Below are positions 30,179 through 39,859 of a DNA stretch of 64,000 nt, one piece after another. The number at the start of each line of letters is the position of its first letter. The first letter of the stretch is position 1. The DNA comes from Leptolyngbya subtilissima AS-A7 (lineage in GTDB: Bacteria; Cyanobacteriota; Cyanobacteriia; Phormidesmidales; Phormidesmidaceae). The notes under the pieces are model-generated. The model saw only the letters and a program-made list of their open reading frames with translations, was not told where the DNA came from and searched no databases. The DNA lies in contig NZ_JAMPKY010000003.1 of assembly GCF_039962255.1 (NCBI RefSeq), forward strand, positions 310,001-374,000, read 5' to 3'. A program made the position numbers and the translations under genes.

Positions 30179-31267
30179 ATGCCTAAAGCTTCGCCTCAAC
30201 TTATAACTAGTGCCTCTTCAGTCACAATTGTGGAACCAGTTCAGTCAGCTCGGGCTGCTGGGCTGCGCTACATCTGCGACGATCGCCCCGGTTGGGGACG
30301 GCGGCGCAGCGGCAAGGGGTTCGTCTACTTTGACGAGAAAGGCGATCGCATCTCAGACCCCGACCAGCTGAAACGAATTGAGGCCCTAGTTATCCCCCCC
30401 GCTTGGGAAACGGTGTGGATTTGTCCGTCTCCTAAAGGTCATCTGTTAGCCACCGGGCGCGATGCCAAAGGTCGTAAGCAGTACCGCTATCATCCCAATT
30501 GGCGCACCGTTCGCAACCAGACCAAGTTCGACCGACTGATTCCCTTTGCCTATGCTCGCCCTCTCATTCGCGAGGTCACCGATCGCGATCTTCGCCTGCG
30601 AGGTCTACCTCGAGATAAGCTGCTGGCGGTCGTCGTGCGGTTGCTCGATGCCACCGTGATTCGCATCGGCAACGATGAGTACCGAGAGCAAAACCAGTCC
30701 TTTGGGCTGACCACCCTAGAGGAACAGCATGTAGAAGTAGGAACGAGCAAAATTCGCTTTCACTTCGTGGGCAAAAGCGGTGTAGAGCACGAAATTGAAC
30801 TGAGCGATCGCCGTCTGGCTCGAGCGATCAAACTTTGCCAAGATCTCCCTGGTCAACAGCTATTTCAGTATTTGGATGACGAGGGGCAACCCCAAGCGAT
30901 CGATTCCGATGATGTCAATCGTTATCTGCAAACCATTACCGGCGAAGACTTCACCTCCAAAGACTTTCGCACCTGGGCTGGTACTGTCTACACGGCTCGA
31001 ATTCTCAATGAACTAGGAGAGCCTACCTCAAAAACCCAGGCTCAGGCCAACATCCGCGAAGCCATTAAAGGAGCGGCGCAGCACTTGGGCAACCGGGTTG
31101 CCACCTGCCGCAAGTTTTACGTGCACCCCACCGTAACCCAGGCCTACGAAGAGGGCTGGCTGTTAGAAGTCTGGCAAACGGGAGAACGAACCTCTAGCGA
31201 TCTAGATTTAACCGCTGAGGAAAAAGCTTTAGTTGCGGTGCTAAGTCACCCTCAACAACAAAACTAA
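30179..31267 (+). CDS. DNA topoisomerase IB (poxvirus-type)
   Basis: The 362-residue protein relaxes supercoiled DNA by nicking one strand through a 3'-phosphotyrosine. It has an N-terminal domain with YICDDRPGWGRRRSGKGFVY, then the catalytic domain with DATVIRIGNDEYREQNQSFG, FTSKDFRTWAGTVYTA and the active-site Tyr in TCRKFYVHPTV near the C-terminus. It matches the compact viral/bacterial branch. The ATG at 30179 is chosen over a TTG at 30143, since the extra residues add nothing recognisable. It is convergent with glgX; a palindromic terminator lies between them. Confidence 0.93.
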   Translation: MPKASPQLITSASSVTIVEPVQSARAAGLRYICDDRPGWGRRRSGKGFVYFDEKGDRISDPDQLKRIEALVIPPAWETVWICPSPKGHLLATGRDAKGRKQYRYHPNWRTVRNQTKFDRLIPFAYARPLIREVTDRDLRLRGLPRDKLLAVVVRLLDATVIRIGNDEYREQNQSFGLTTLEEQHVEVGTSKIRFHFVGKSGVEHEIELSDRRLARAIKLCQDLPGQQLFQYLDDEGQPQAIDSDDVNRYLQTITGEDFTSKDFRTWAGTVYTARILNELGEPTSKTQAQANIREAIKGAAQHLGNRVATCRKFYVHPTVTQAYEEGWLLEVWQTGERTSSDLDLTAEEKALVAVLSHPQQQN

Positions 31268-31310
31268 TACGAAACCGCCTTGGGAAACCCTGGTTCAAGA
31301 TAGAGATCTC

Positions 31311-31339
31311 GTAGGGGCATTGCACTGCAATGCCCCTAC
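31311..31339. repeat. Palindromic repeat, second copy of the GH63-internal family
   Basis: GTAGGGGCATTGCA followed by its exact complement across one base (14-base arms). The GTAGGGGCA / TGCCCCTAC arms are the same as those of the repeat inside the GH63 gene at 3685-3713. It lies 44 bases beyond the topoisomerase stop. Confidence 0.7.
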
Positions 31340-31370
31340 AAACCGGGTGTAACTGACCAGCTACAGTTAG

Positions 31371-31402
31371 CTTTTTCTCTCCTTAATTAAGGAGAGAAAA
31401 AG
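31371..31402. terminator. Perfect 32-bp palindrome, bidirectional terminator
   Basis: CTTTTTCTCTCCTTAA joined directly to its exact complement TTAAGGAGAGAAAAAG. It lies between the convergent topoisomerase IB and glgX genes. The stem ends in a T-run in either direction (five T or A on each side), so it probably ends transcripts from both genes. Confidence 0.75.
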
Positions 31403-31451
31403 AGGGTCTTTCTAGCGCGTTTTATGAATACTTCCCGTCTTATGAGTGATG

Positions 31452-33581
31452 CTAAATTAACCGCTGCAAAACCATCAGCGATCGCGCCACCACCGGAATA
31501 GTATCATCACCTGTAAAGACACGTTCCTCACTAACAAATCGAGGTTCCGTCGTGTCGATTACTACTGACCATTCATGGGGTTGAAACAGCTCGGCCAGCT
31601 TGAAATCAATGGTCTCGTAATGGGCGTTGAAAAACATTAAAAAGTCATTGTCGCTAACCCGTTCTCCCTGCTTACCAGGGCTGGGGATCTTGTCGCCGTT
31701 GAGGAAAACTGCGACTGATTTGATGTAGCCAATCTCCCACTGTTCTTGGCTCATCTCGGTACCATCAGGGCTGTGCCAGCTAATATCGGTTACCCCAGAG
31801 CCGTGAATGGGCTGGCCCTGAAACCACTTGCGGCGACGAAACACTGGGTGCTGCCGCCGAAAGAAAATTAGCTCTCGGCAAAAATTGATCAGGTCTTCAT
31901 TGCCTTTGGGCAGGTTCCAGTCAAACCAGGAAACCTCATTATCCTGGCAGTAGCCGTTGTTGTTGCCCTGCTGGGTGCGGCCCATTTCGTCGCCCCCCAG
32001 CAGCATGGGCACCCCCTGGGACAGCATCAGGGTGGTTAAAAAGTTGCGCCGCTGCTGCTCGCGCAGCTGCAAGACCCCAGCGTCATCGGTTTGCCCTTCT
32101 ACCCCGCAGTTCCAAGATGAATTGTTGCTTTCTCCGTCCTGACTGTTTTCGCCATTGGCTTCGTTGTGCTTGTCGTTGTAGCTCACCAGGTCGTTGAGCG
32201 TGAAACCGTCGTGGGCGGTGATGAAGTTGATGCTGGCGTTGGGCTGCCGTCCATTCATCTGAAAATAGAGGTCAGGGCTACCGGTGAGGCGGTAGGCAAA
32301 CTCGCCCAGGGTTTCATCTTGGCCGCGCCAAAAGTCGCGCACGGTGTCGCGGTAGATGCCATTCCACTCCGACCAGTTGACCGGAAAGTTGCCTACCTGG
32401 TAACCGCCCATGCCCACATCCCAGGGTTCAGCAATCAGCTTCACCCCAGCCAGCAGCGGGTCTTGATGAATCAGGTCAAAGAAGGCTGACAGGCGATCGA
32501 CGTCGTACAGTTCTCGGGCTAGGGCAGACGCCAGATCAAATCGGAAGCCGTCGATGTGCATTTCGCCGACCCAGTAGCGCAAGCTATCCATAATCAGCTT
32601 GAGCACCTGGGGACTACGCATGTGGAGGGAGTTGCCGCAGCCGGTGAAGTCCATGTAGTAGCGCGGGTCATCTTCCATCAGGCGGTAGTAGCTGACATTG
32701 TCAACTCCCCGTAGCGATAGGGTTGGCCCCATGTGGTTGCCTTCCCCAGTGTGGTTGTAAACCACATCGAGAATCACCTCAATGCCCGCTTGGTGAAGGG
32801 CCTTCACCATCTCCTTAAATTCCTGCACCTGTTCTCCTAAAATGCCGCTGGAGCTGTAGCCGGAGAAGGGTGCAAAAAAGTTGAGTGAGTCGTAGCCCCA
32901 GTAGTTTTTTAGCCCCTTGTCGACCAAGTGACCAGGGCTAGAGAGATAGTGGTGAATCGGCATCAGCTCTACGGCACTGATGCCGAGCCGTTGCAGGTGC
33001 TCAATGGCGACGGGGTGGGCCATGCCCGCGTAGGTGCCCCGCAGCTCTTCCGGAATGTCGGGATGCTGCTTGGTAAAGCCTTTGACATGCACTTCGTAGA
33101 TGATGGTTTCGTGCCAGGGGGTGCGCAGTAGGGCATCGTCTTCCCAGTCAAACGTTTCGTCGATCACGACCGACTTGGGCATGAGGGCGGCGCTGTCGAG
33201 ATCGGAAAAGGAGAGGTCTTCGTCAGGGCTTTCCCAGTCGTAGCCAAAAATCTCAGGCCCGCTGCCCACTTCTCCCGAAATGGCTTTGGCGTAGGGGTCA
33301 ATCAGCAGTTTGTTGGGGTTGAAACGGTGCCCTTCGTGGGGGGCATAGGGGCCATGCACCCGGTAGCCATACTCTTGACCGGGGCCGATGCCGGGTAGGT
33401 AGCCGTGCCAAACAAAGTTGCTGACTTCAGTGAGGGGAACCCGAGTCTCTGTGCCGTCTTTGTCAAAGAGGCAAAGCTCAACGGCGGTTGCATGCTCAGA
33501 AAATAACGCGAAGTTGGTGCCTTTGCGGTCCCAATGGGCACCCAGGGGATAGACGTCACCGGGCCAAACTGCAACATGCAT
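31452..33581 (-). CDS. glgX: Glycogen debranching enzyme (isoamylase type)
   Basis: Hydrolyses alpha-1,6 branches during glycogen breakdown. The 709-residue GH13_11 protein has an N-terminal beta-sandwich (about 10-110, [20 protein letters not shown]) and an (alpha/beta)8 barrel. The barrel carries [10 protein letters not shown], catalytic nucleophile in [11 protein letters not shown], acid/base in [10 protein letters not shown] and the third acid in [15 protein letters not shown]-terminal beta domain follows. Cytoplasmic. The ATG at 33581 gives a standard N-terminus. It stands alone on the minus strand, with a palindromic terminator after it and a hairpin (33645-33663) upstream. Confidence 0.96.
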   Translation of the reverse strand: MHVAVWPGDVYPLGAHWDRKGTNFALFSEHATAVELCLFDKDGTETRVPLTEVSNFVWHGYLPGIGPGQEYGYRVHGPYAPHEGHRFNPNKLLIDPYAKAISGEVGSGPEIFGYDWESPDEDLSFSDLDSAALMPKSVVIDETFDWEDDALLRTPWHETIIYEVHVKGFTKQHPDIPEELRGTYAGMAHPVAIEHLQRLGISAVELMPIHHYLSSPGHLVDKGLKNYWGYDSLNFFAPFSGYSSSGILGEQVQEFKEMVKALHQAGIEVILDVVYNHTGEGNHMGPTLSLRGVDNVSYYRLMEDDPRYYMDFTGCGNSLHMRSPQVLKLIMDSLRYWVGEMHIDGFRFDLASALARELYDVDRLSAFFDLIHQDPLLAGVKLIAEPWDVGMGGYQVGNFPVNWSEWNGIYRDTVRDFWRGQDETLGEFAYRLTGSPDLYFQMNGRQPNASINFITAHDGFTLNDLVSYNDKHNEANGENSQDGESNNSSWNCGVEGQTDDAGVLQLREQQRRNFLTTLMLSQGVPMLLGGDEMGRTQQGNNNGYCQDNEVSWFDWNLPKGNEDLINFCRELIFFRRQHPVFRRRKWFQGQPIHGSGVTDISWHSPDGTEMSQEQWEIGYIKSVAVFLNGDKIPSPGKQGERVSDNDFLMFFNAHYETIDFKLAELFQPHEWSVVIDTTEPRFVSEERVFTGDDTIPVVARSLMVLQRLI

Positions 33582-33947
33582 ATGAGTGAAGGGCTTGGGT
33601 ATAGATGGACAAAAGGCGATCGGCTACCCAAGTTTTTCTAAAGTTGTCAGCTCAAAGCTGACAGTCCTAGGAACAAACCTGGGCAACCGTAGTCAGAACA
33701 CTAAGCCGAGGGCAAATCAGGGAATGTCTTAGAACGCAGGTTTCTAAGCAAAACAAAGCGACCCCTCCTCGCTACTATTTGAGAGAGTCAAGGCTGTTTT
33801 GTTTCGGCTTTTTAACTGCGTCCGAAGATTATCAGACCTTAGCAAAATCTTTTCTGCTCAGAATCTATCTAGGGAAAGACCAAAATCTTGGCGATCGCTC
33901 CCCCTCTCTAAACTGCGCCACCACTCTAATCGTTCGCCTAATGCCCG
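33582..33947. other. Intergenic region upstream of glgX
   Basis: 366 bases between glgX and the 3' end of the penicillin-binding protein gene. An 8-base stem TGTCAGCT-CAA-AGCTGACA (33645-33663) lies about 65 bases upstream of glgX and could be in its leader or end the upstream transcript. No gene is supported. Confidence 0.4.
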
Positions 33948-36206
33948 TTATTGCACCACCTGGCGCATGTAGTTGCCCCACACAGCGGCGGCCTGGCCGC
34001 TGCTGCCCTGGGTGGAGGTATTGTCGTCGTTGCCGAGCCAGACGCCCGTGGTGAGGTCTCGGCCGGGCACAAACCCTATAAACCAGAGGTCGCGGTTGTC
34101 GTCGGTAGTGCCGGTTTTGCCCGCTTCCCCTAGGCCTAAAAAGGCGCTGCGGCCAGTGCCACCCTGCACCACGCCCTGCATGAGCCCCGTCAGAGTGCTG
34201 GCAATGCTAGAGTCAATCGCCTGGCGATCGGCATCTCCGGCCTGGCCAAACTCGTAGATGACGCGGCAGGTGTTGATGTCGTTGAGGTCAGTGCAATCGC
34301 TGCTGTCGAGTACCCGTAAAACGCCGTGGGGTCGGTTCCATACGCCGTTGTTGCCCACAGCGGCAAAGGAGCCGGTGATCTCCAGCGGGGTGACTACACT
34401 TTCACCCAGGGTGAGGCCCGGCGAGGCCACCAACTCAGACTCGATGCCCATGCGCTGGGCTACGTTGATGACGTTCCTCAACCCCGCCTCCTGGGCTATG
34501 CGCAGGGCCACGACATTCTCAGAGCGGGCCATACCGGCATACATATCCACCGAGCCTGAGCCCGACCGGCAGCCCGCAAATTGCTGGCCGCTCCAGTTCA
34601 TCGGTTCACAGGAGAACGATCGCCCCGGAGAAATGCCCTGCTCTAGGGCCGCCCCGTAGGCAAACAGCTTAAAGGTTGAGCCCGGCTGGCGCATCGCCTG
34701 GGAGGCCCGATTGAATTGGCTTTCGGCAAAGTCTACGCCACCCACCAGGGCGCGAATGGCTCCGGTACTGGTTTCAAGGGTGACCACAGCCCCCTGGGAA
34801 TAGGCCAAGGCGGCTCCCTGGGTGGCGATATCCTGGCTGAGGGTCTCTTCTGCCGCCGTCTGGAGATCTAGATCGACGCTGGTCTCCACATAAAAGTTGC
34901 CCTCCCGCGCCAGGTTGGTGCCCAGCACATTGTCTAGCTCTTCAAAGACATAGCTGTAGAAGTAGGGAGCGCGAGTGCTTTGGAGCTGGCGGGTGGCATC
35001 GGGGCTAATCTCAATGCGCGATCGCCGCGCCCGCCGCGCCTCTTCCTGGCTGACCATGCCTAGGGCCACCATGCGATCGAGCACAAGATCGCGGTTGGAC
35101 ACGGCAGCGCCGTAGTTTTGTACGGGGTTAAAGGCGTTGGGAGCAGGCAAGATACCCACCAGGGTCGCCGCCTCCGACAGGGTCAATTCGCGGGCGGGCT
35201 TGTCGAAGTAAAACTGAGATGCATCCTCAAAGCCGTAGAGGTTTTCGCCCAGATAAACCCGGTTGAGATAGGTAAGTAGCAGGTAATTTTTGCTGTAGAA
35301 AGTTTCTAGTTTGAGGGCCGTAATCGCCTCGCGAATTTTACGCCCCGCCGAATCCTCAGTGCCTGTGTACTCGCGATAAACGCTGCGGGCCAGCTGTTGG
35401 GTAATCGTGCTGCCCCCTTGGCTAATACGACCACTGCGCAGATTAACCACTACTGCCCGTAAAACGCCAAGGGGGTCTACCCCTAAGTGCCAGTAGTAGC
35501 GAGCATCTTCAGATGCAATAAGAGCCTGGGGTAGGTAAGCCGAAAAGTCGCCTATGCGGCGCATCTCTTGGTGAGACTGAGTCAGCTGCTCCCGTAGCGG
35601 CACGGTAGCCCCGTCTTCTTCACCCAACACCACCACGGGGCCCTGCACCGAGTCGGGCAAAGGCCGCATCGGAATTTTGGGCCACTCTACCCCAACAATC
35701 CAAGCCCCCACAGCTAGCGAGAGGCCGGTAAAGCCGTAAAGGGTGTAGCGGGCGGTCTTAACGTACCAGGGGGGCGGCTCGCTAAACCGCAGCTTAACGG
35801 CATCCTCTAGCTCTGGCGGGCCAAGGGTGTAGATATCGCCGTGGTTCATCACCACCTGGGTGAGCCGCTTTTTGCCCCGGTAAATGCCGTTGGTGGAGTT
35901 GCGGTCCTTCATTACGAAGGGCTGGCTGGGGCGGTTGGTGTCGCGGGTGAGGGTGGCGTGCACCTGGCTGACGATAGGGCTGGGGGCCACAATGTCGCAC
36001 TGGGAGGTGCTGCGCCCCATGATGTAGTGCTCACCTAGCAGGGGGTAGGTGGTGGGCTTGCCGTTAACCGTAACCTCTAGCTCGGCAGCGCGAGCCCCAG
36101 GCTTGACCGCCAGCTTGCCAAAGTCAACCTTGGCTTGCACAGCCTGAAAGGCCTGGGTAACGGTTTTGAGCAGGGTGCGAGGCGGGGATGGGGGTGAGGG
36201 CGACAT
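33948..36206 (-). CDS. Class A penicillin-binding protein with N-terminal FHA domain
   Basis: Builds and cross-links peptidoglycan. The protein has about 752 residues. An N-terminal cytoplasmic FHA domain (about 45-135, YIMGRSTSQCDI, SPIVSQVHATL, DRNSTNGIYRG) could bind phosphothreonine. One membrane helix follows (about 150-175). The glycosyltransferase (GT51) domain has SEDARYYWHLGVDPLGVLRA and GGSTITQQLAR. The transpeptidase domain has SxxK in QPGSTFKL, SxN in ARSENVV and KTGT in EAGKTGTTDD. The ATG at 36206 is used; a TTG seven codons upstream is possible. The MSPSPPSPP start is coded by a C-rich tract. The FHA domain suggests control by a Ser/Thr kinase. Confidence 0.93.
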   Translation of the reverse strand: MSPSPPSPPRTLLKTVTQAFQAVQAKVDFGKLAVKPGARAAELEVTVNGKPTTYPLLGEHYIMGRSTSQCDIVAPSPIVSQVHATLTRDTNRPSQPFVMKDRNSTNGIYRGKKRLTQVVMNHGDIYTLGPPELEDAVKLRFSEPPPWYVKTARYTLYGFTGLSLAVGAWIVGVEWPKIPMRPLPDSVQGPVVVLGEEDGATVPLREQLTQSHQEMRRIGDFSAYLPQALIASEDARYYWHLGVDPLGVLRAVVVNLRSGRISQGGSTITQQLARSVYREYTGTEDSAGRKIREAITALKLETFYSKNYLLLTYLNRVYLGENLYGFEDASQFYFDKPARELTLSEAATLVGILPAPNAFNPVQNYGAAVSNRDLVLDRMVALGMVSQEEARRARRSRIEISPDATRQLQSTRAPYFYSYVFEELDNVLGTNLAREGNFYVETSVDLDLQTAAEETLSQDIATQGAALAYSQGAVVTLETSTGAIRALVGGVDFAESQFNRASQAMRQPGSTFKLFAYGAALEQGISPGRSFSCEPMNWSGQQFAGCRSGSGSVDMYAGMARSENVVALRIAQEAGLRNVINVAQRMGIESELVASPGLTLGESVVTPLEITGSFAAVGNNGVWNRPHGVLRVLDSSDCTDLNDINTCRVIYEFGQAGDADRQAIDSSIASTLTGLMQGVVQGGTGRSAFLGLGEAGKTGTTDDNRDLWFIGFVPGRDLTTGVWLGNDDNTSTQGSSGQAAAVWGNYMRQVVQ

Positions 36207-36227
36207 GGCAAGTGGCAATAAGCCCAA

Positions 36228-36770
36228 CCGAAATACTGCCCTATTGTAGTCATAAGCTTCGCGATCGCGTCAGCTACTCCTTAAGTATCGCTCTGATAAG
36301 TAGACCACTTTTAGCAATCGCCCCTACCTCAGCACCTTCCCAGACGTGCCAGCCAACCATCACGAATTATCCAACTAAGGTTGTGAACCGCTGCACTATG
36401 CCATTAAGCGATTAGTAAGTATTTCATTCTTTCAATCTCTTCTATAGAGCGATCGCAGATAGGAAGAGATTCTGGGTTAAGTCTTGCAGCAATAAATAAC
36501 ATCCTAATTAAGTTTTCATCTAACAACCTAATTAATTGACTATCTAAATAGTCACGATTAACGCAACAACGACGCAGTTTCTATTAAATAGTTCCCTCTT
36601 TTTTATGCAAATATTTTGTGCAAATTAGGGAGAAAACGATCTCAGTCATATGACAGAGGAAGACCTTAAATAAGCCGGATAAGTTGAACTTCGTGTGCAG
36701 TGAATGAATCTGCACATGTTCATTTCAAAAAAAATTAACCAAACATCTCAATTGAGATTAGGAGATTCCG
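36228..36770. other. AT-rich region upstream of small secreted protein
   Basis: 543 bases, much more A/T-rich than the surroundings from about 36470 on. It has repeated TGCAAAT words (near 36605-36640) and a hairpin TGTGCAG-9-CTGCACA (36694-36716) about 55 bases before the next start. Likely a strong promoter and leader for the small secreted protein; no gene is seen. Confidence 0.4.
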
Positions 36771-37100
36771 ATGAAACTGCAATCTAAACTCGTTTATTCT
36801 TTCGCTATTAGCGCTCTTTCTCTAGTGCTTGCTAATGGAGTTCATGCCCAACAACAACAAGATGGACTTGTGAACGTTGGTTTGAGTGACGTTTTGAATG
36901 ACCTTGCTATTGCCCTTGACGTTAATGTGGGTAATATTCCTATCACAGTACAAGCGCCCATCGGTGTTGCTGCCAACGTCTGCGACGTTAACGCCAATGT
37001 TCTAGCCGAGCAGGAACGGGACGGCGGGGCTGAATGCGCCGCAGAAACCACATCGCAAGCGCTAAACCAGATTGTCCAGGACCAACTAGTAGAGCAATAA
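36771..37100 (+). CDS. Small secreted protein, valine/asparagine-rich
   Basis: The 109-residue product has a signal peptide (MKLQSKLVYSFAISALSLVL, cut likely after VHA at 26). The mature chain of about 83 residues is low in charge at first (DVLNDLAIALDVNVGNIPIT, VQAPIGVAANVCDVNANVL), with two Cys (in NVCDV and AECAAE) that could form a disulfide. The pattern recalls small self-assembling surface proteins, but I cannot name a family. A strong ribosome site (AGGAG, 7 bases upstream) and a dedicated terminator point to high, independent expression. The gene is isolated in AT-rich DNA with different codon use, which suggests transfer. Confidence 0.75.
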   Translation: MKLQSKLVYSFAISALSLVLANGVHAQQQQDGLVNVGLSDVLNDLAIALDVNVGNIPITVQAPIGVAANVCDVNANVLAEQERDGGAECAAETTSQALNQIVQDQLVEQ

Positions 37101-37118
37101 TAATCTAGGTTAAACATC

Positions 37119-37160
37119 AGTAAGGCTCCAGAGATTTTTTTCTGGAGCCTTACTATGCTT
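37119..37160 (+). terminator. Rho-independent terminator after small secreted protein
   Basis: A 13-base perfect stem AGTAAGGCTCCAG / CTGGAGCCTTACT encloses a T-rich 10-base loop. ATGC and a six-T run follow, 18 bases beyond the stop. Strong, and consistent with a single-gene transcript. Confidence 0.85.
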
Positions 37161-37651
37161 TTTTACCATCACGAGCAGCAGTGTCAGTCAGAAGCTGATG
37201 ACTCCGAGTAATCCAGCATTTAATTTTCTTTATATTTGAATGTGAAAAAACTATACAACATTGTTTTGTCAGAACTTATGTTACTTTACGTATGACCAAA
37301 AATTGATTTCATGAAGAAATAGAGAAGACGTATTTTTTGATGTGAAAGTTTCCTTGTCTTATAGATTCTAAATATACGATTTGATCAGCGAGCTTAGGGT
37401 AAAGCCTATAAATATCATTACGGCGACTAAGGTATTTAGCGCGACTGCTCTAGCGTCTTCTGTCGAGCTTGTTCAGTTTAAGTAAGTTTGTCGCGGCTAT
37501 GGTGGATCGCAAACTTGTAAGCTACAGCCCTCAACTGCTCATACAGCCCAAAACGCAATTTGAACCGCACTTGGCTTGATGTGCTTAGGAAGCTGCTGTG
37601 AGTTGGCTTGTCACTACAAAATCTCAGAATCGCTTGTTCTTAGGCGCACAC
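37161..37651. other. AT-rich intergenic region
   Basis: About 490 bases between the small secreted protein's terminator and the 3' end of the SpoIIM-like gene. A/T-rich to about 37400, then nearer the genome's usual composition. It contains only very short frames, and I see no repeat or known RNA. Confidence 0.35.
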
Positions 37652-38647
37652 CTATTCCGCTGCGGGTCGCTGGGTGCGACAGTACTGCACTAGGGCAATG
37701 AAGATGACTATTCCCGCAAAGTATTTGAACTCGTTGGGAATCCAGGTTTGGGGGGAGAAAAACCCTTCAATCAACCCCGCAATCACCAGCATGGGGATAA
37801 TGCCATAGAGCAGCTGAGCGGCCTGTAGACCATACAGTTTCAGCGCGTCGATGCGGCGGTAGGGGCCGGGCAGCAGAATGCCTCGGGCCAGCAGCAGCCC
37901 GCCCCCTCCAGCAATAAAAATGGCCGGTAGCTCCAGCGCCCCATGGGGAAATACAAAGGCCCACAAATCGTAGGCCAGGTTGGCCTGGGCCACCAGCACC
38001 CCAACGCAGCCAATCATCAGCCCGTTGAACACCAACACAAACACCGTAAACGCTCCGGGCGGCGTAACCAAAGGCACCTTGGGCATGAACATGGTGACGC
38101 CCCCCACCAGCGCACGCAAGGAAACCCCAATGTTGTTGATCATGATGCCGCTCGAGGCAATGGGCTCAACTCCCATGATCGAAACCGTCCACAACTCCTG
38201 GCTGGTTTTGACCTCTTCAACAAACTCTTGACCCAGCACTAGCGTGAGAAAGGCGGGGTCTTGCCAGGCAAACCACCAGCCCACCAGCCCACCGATCGCA
38301 AACAGTCCCGTAGCCACGGCAATGTAGGCCCAACTTCGCTGCACTACCGCCGGAAAGCCATAGCGGCAGAAGTCCCAAAGCGCTTGCCACTCTTGGCGGC
38401 GGGAGCCCTGATAAATTTGGCTATAGCTGCGACTGGTGAGCCGCTGCAAATCCTTAATGACGGCCTGACCCACACCATGCCCCTTGGCCCGAGCCAAATC
38501 TGCCGAGACTGATCGATAGAGGCTGGCCATCTGCCGCACCTCGACGGCAGAGAGCGACCTAAGCCCGCTTTTCTCGGCCTGGGTGAGCAGGGTTTCGAGC
38601 TGTCGCCAGCTCGCTTCTCGCCGGGCCATCCAACGCTGAATATTCAT
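37652..38647 (-). CDS. SpoIIM-like (stage II sporulation protein M) membrane protein
   Basis: The 331-residue protein has a cytosolic helical N-terminus (MNIQRWMARREASWRQLETL, LSAVEVRQMASLYRSVSADL) and then several membrane helices. The blocks IMINNIGVSLRALVGG and FPHGALELPAIFIAGGGGLL are characteristic of the SpoIIM/DUF95 family of non-sporulating bacteria. In other genomes such genes sit with RDD, DUF58 and MoxR genes; an RDD gene lies close by here. The longest frame starts at 38758, but the Met at 38647 is the family start, and the earlier part overlaps the divergent gene. Exact role unknown. Confidence 0.88.
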   Translation of the reverse strand: MNIQRWMARREASWRQLETLLTQAEKSGLRSLSAVEVRQMASLYRSVSADLARAKGHGVGQAVIKDLQRLTSRSYSQIYQGSRRQEWQALWDFCRYGFPAVVQRSWAYIAVATGLFAIGGLVGWWFAWQDPAFLTLVLGQEFVEEVKTSQELWTVSIMGVEPIASSGIMINNIGVSLRALVGGVTMFMPKVPLVTPPGAFTVFVLVFNGLMIGCVGVLVAQANLAYDLWAFVFPHGALELPAIFIAGGGGLLLARGILLPGPYRRIDALKLYGLQAAQLLYGIIPMLVIAGLIEGFFSPQTWIPNEFKYFAGIVIFIALVQYCRTQRPAAE

Positions 38648-38742
38648 GAAGCAAAGCCAGAAAAACGGGCATTCTACAAAGAAGTGTAGGCTAACCTCGA
38701 AATGAACGCACACCGTTGTAAAACTCCTAGGAGACGGAGCCG

Positions 38743-39729
38743 ATGACCCCATTCGCACAGCAGGGTAGCCATCTCGGCCCCCTCAATCCCGGTGATGTAG
38801 TGAGCGCGGCGCTGCGGCTCTGCAAAGACCGATTCAAAACGTTTTGTCAGTTGGCAGCGCTGGCCACCCTGTGGCTTGTGGGTGGGATCTTTGGCATGGG
38901 TCTGACGATCGCCATTTTGGCCGGCATCGGCTATGGGGCTGGCGGTGAGGCGGGGGCTGTGATTGGCGGCCTAGTAGGATCACTGCTGGGGTTTGCACCA
39001 TTGCTTTACGGCTCTGCTAAGTACTACGCGCTCTCCAGCGTTATCGGCAGGCTGTCGTTTCGAGAGCTGATCAGCCAGCCCGAAACCGCCTTAGATGCTA
39101 GGCGCGCAGTGGCTCCTCGTTTGGGGCAGTTCTTATTTCTGGGCTTCTTGCTGCTGCTGGCCTATATGGCCGCTTACCTGGCGGGGACACTGCTGGCGCT
39201 GATTGCCGGAGGTAGCATCGGATTGTTGACGGCAGGCATTTTATCGGCGCTGATCAATGAATCGGTCGGCGGTGTGATGGGCATTTCCTTGGGGGTGCTG
39301 ATCGGCTTTGGTGTTTTGCTCATAGCGCTGATCTGGATAGCCTCGCGGCTATTTATTTCTGAGGTAGTGCTAGCCATTGAGCCTCAATGCGATGCTGGCG
39401 GCAGCCTGAGCCGCAGTTGGGAACTCACCAAAGATTCAATCGTGCGTATTCAAGTGGTGTTTCTGGCGACGTTTTTAATTCAGCTGCCCATTTTGGCTGT
39501 GACTAACTATATCCCCAGCATTTTGCTGGAGCTGATGCCCGTCAATGACGCAGTCTATGGCATTACCGCTATGCTCAGCCTGGTTCTGAGTATAGCGGGC
39601 AGCTTGGTGGTGCTACCCCTGTGGCAGGCGGTTAAAGGCGTGCTCTACTACGACCTGCGTAGCCGCCGAGAGGGGCTAGATCTCTCCCTGCGCCACGATG
39701 ACGGCTTGGGTTCTAATGAGGGGATGTAG
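38743..39729 (+). CDS. Polytopic membrane protein (DUF975-like fold)
   Basis: A 328-residue integral membrane protein. After a short soluble start containing PLNPGDVVSAALRLCKDRFK it has about six hydrophobic helices with many Gly/Ala runs, and it ends in a charged tail. The conserved motif RLFISEVVLAIEPQCDAGGS then LSRSWELTKDS resembles membrane proteins annotated as DUF975 or glycerophosphodiester phosphodiesterase membrane domain. No catalytic residues are visible. It is divergent from the SpoIIM gene (95-base gap) and 130 bases upstream of the RDD gene, so the three probably form a functional group. Confidence 0.75.
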   Translation: MTPFAQQGSHLGPLNPGDVVSAALRLCKDRFKTFCQLAALATLWLVGGIFGMGLTIAILAGIGYGAGGEAGAVIGGLVGSLLGFAPLLYGSAKYYALSSVIGRLSFRELISQPETALDARRAVAPRLGQFLFLGFLLLLAYMAAYLAGTLLALIAGGSIGLLTAGILSALINESVGGVMGISLGVLIGFGVLLIALIWIASRLFISEVVLAIEPQCDAGGSLSRSWELTKDSIVRIQVVFLATFLIQLPILAVTNYIPSILLELMPVNDAVYGITAMLSLVLSIAGSLVVLPLWQAVKGVLYYDLRSRREGLDLSLRHDDGLGSNEGM

Positions 39730-39859
39730 ACGCGCAGCGGCTTCCCAACGGGTGAGGATGGGGAGTGGATGAATTCAAAATTGAGAATTCAAGACTTTTA
39801 ACTTTGAATTTACTTTCCTCACCTCCCACCCCCTCACCCATCTACCCCTCCACCCCTCC
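39730..39859. repeat. Compound repeat element between membrane genes
   Basis: A purine-rich start (GGGTGAGGATGGGGAG, 39749-39764) is followed by an AT-rich centre with GAATTCAAA and TTTGAATT arms (39770-39813). The element ends in a long C/T-rich tract (39815-39858) running into the next start codon. The purine and pyrimidine ends could pair. This looks like a small dispersed element rather than coding sequence. Confidence 0.5.

Noticed and set aside
33779-34054. Plus-strand frame of 91 codons upstream of and into the PBP gene
   Set aside because: Arg/Cys-rich shadow of the antisense strand with no domain.
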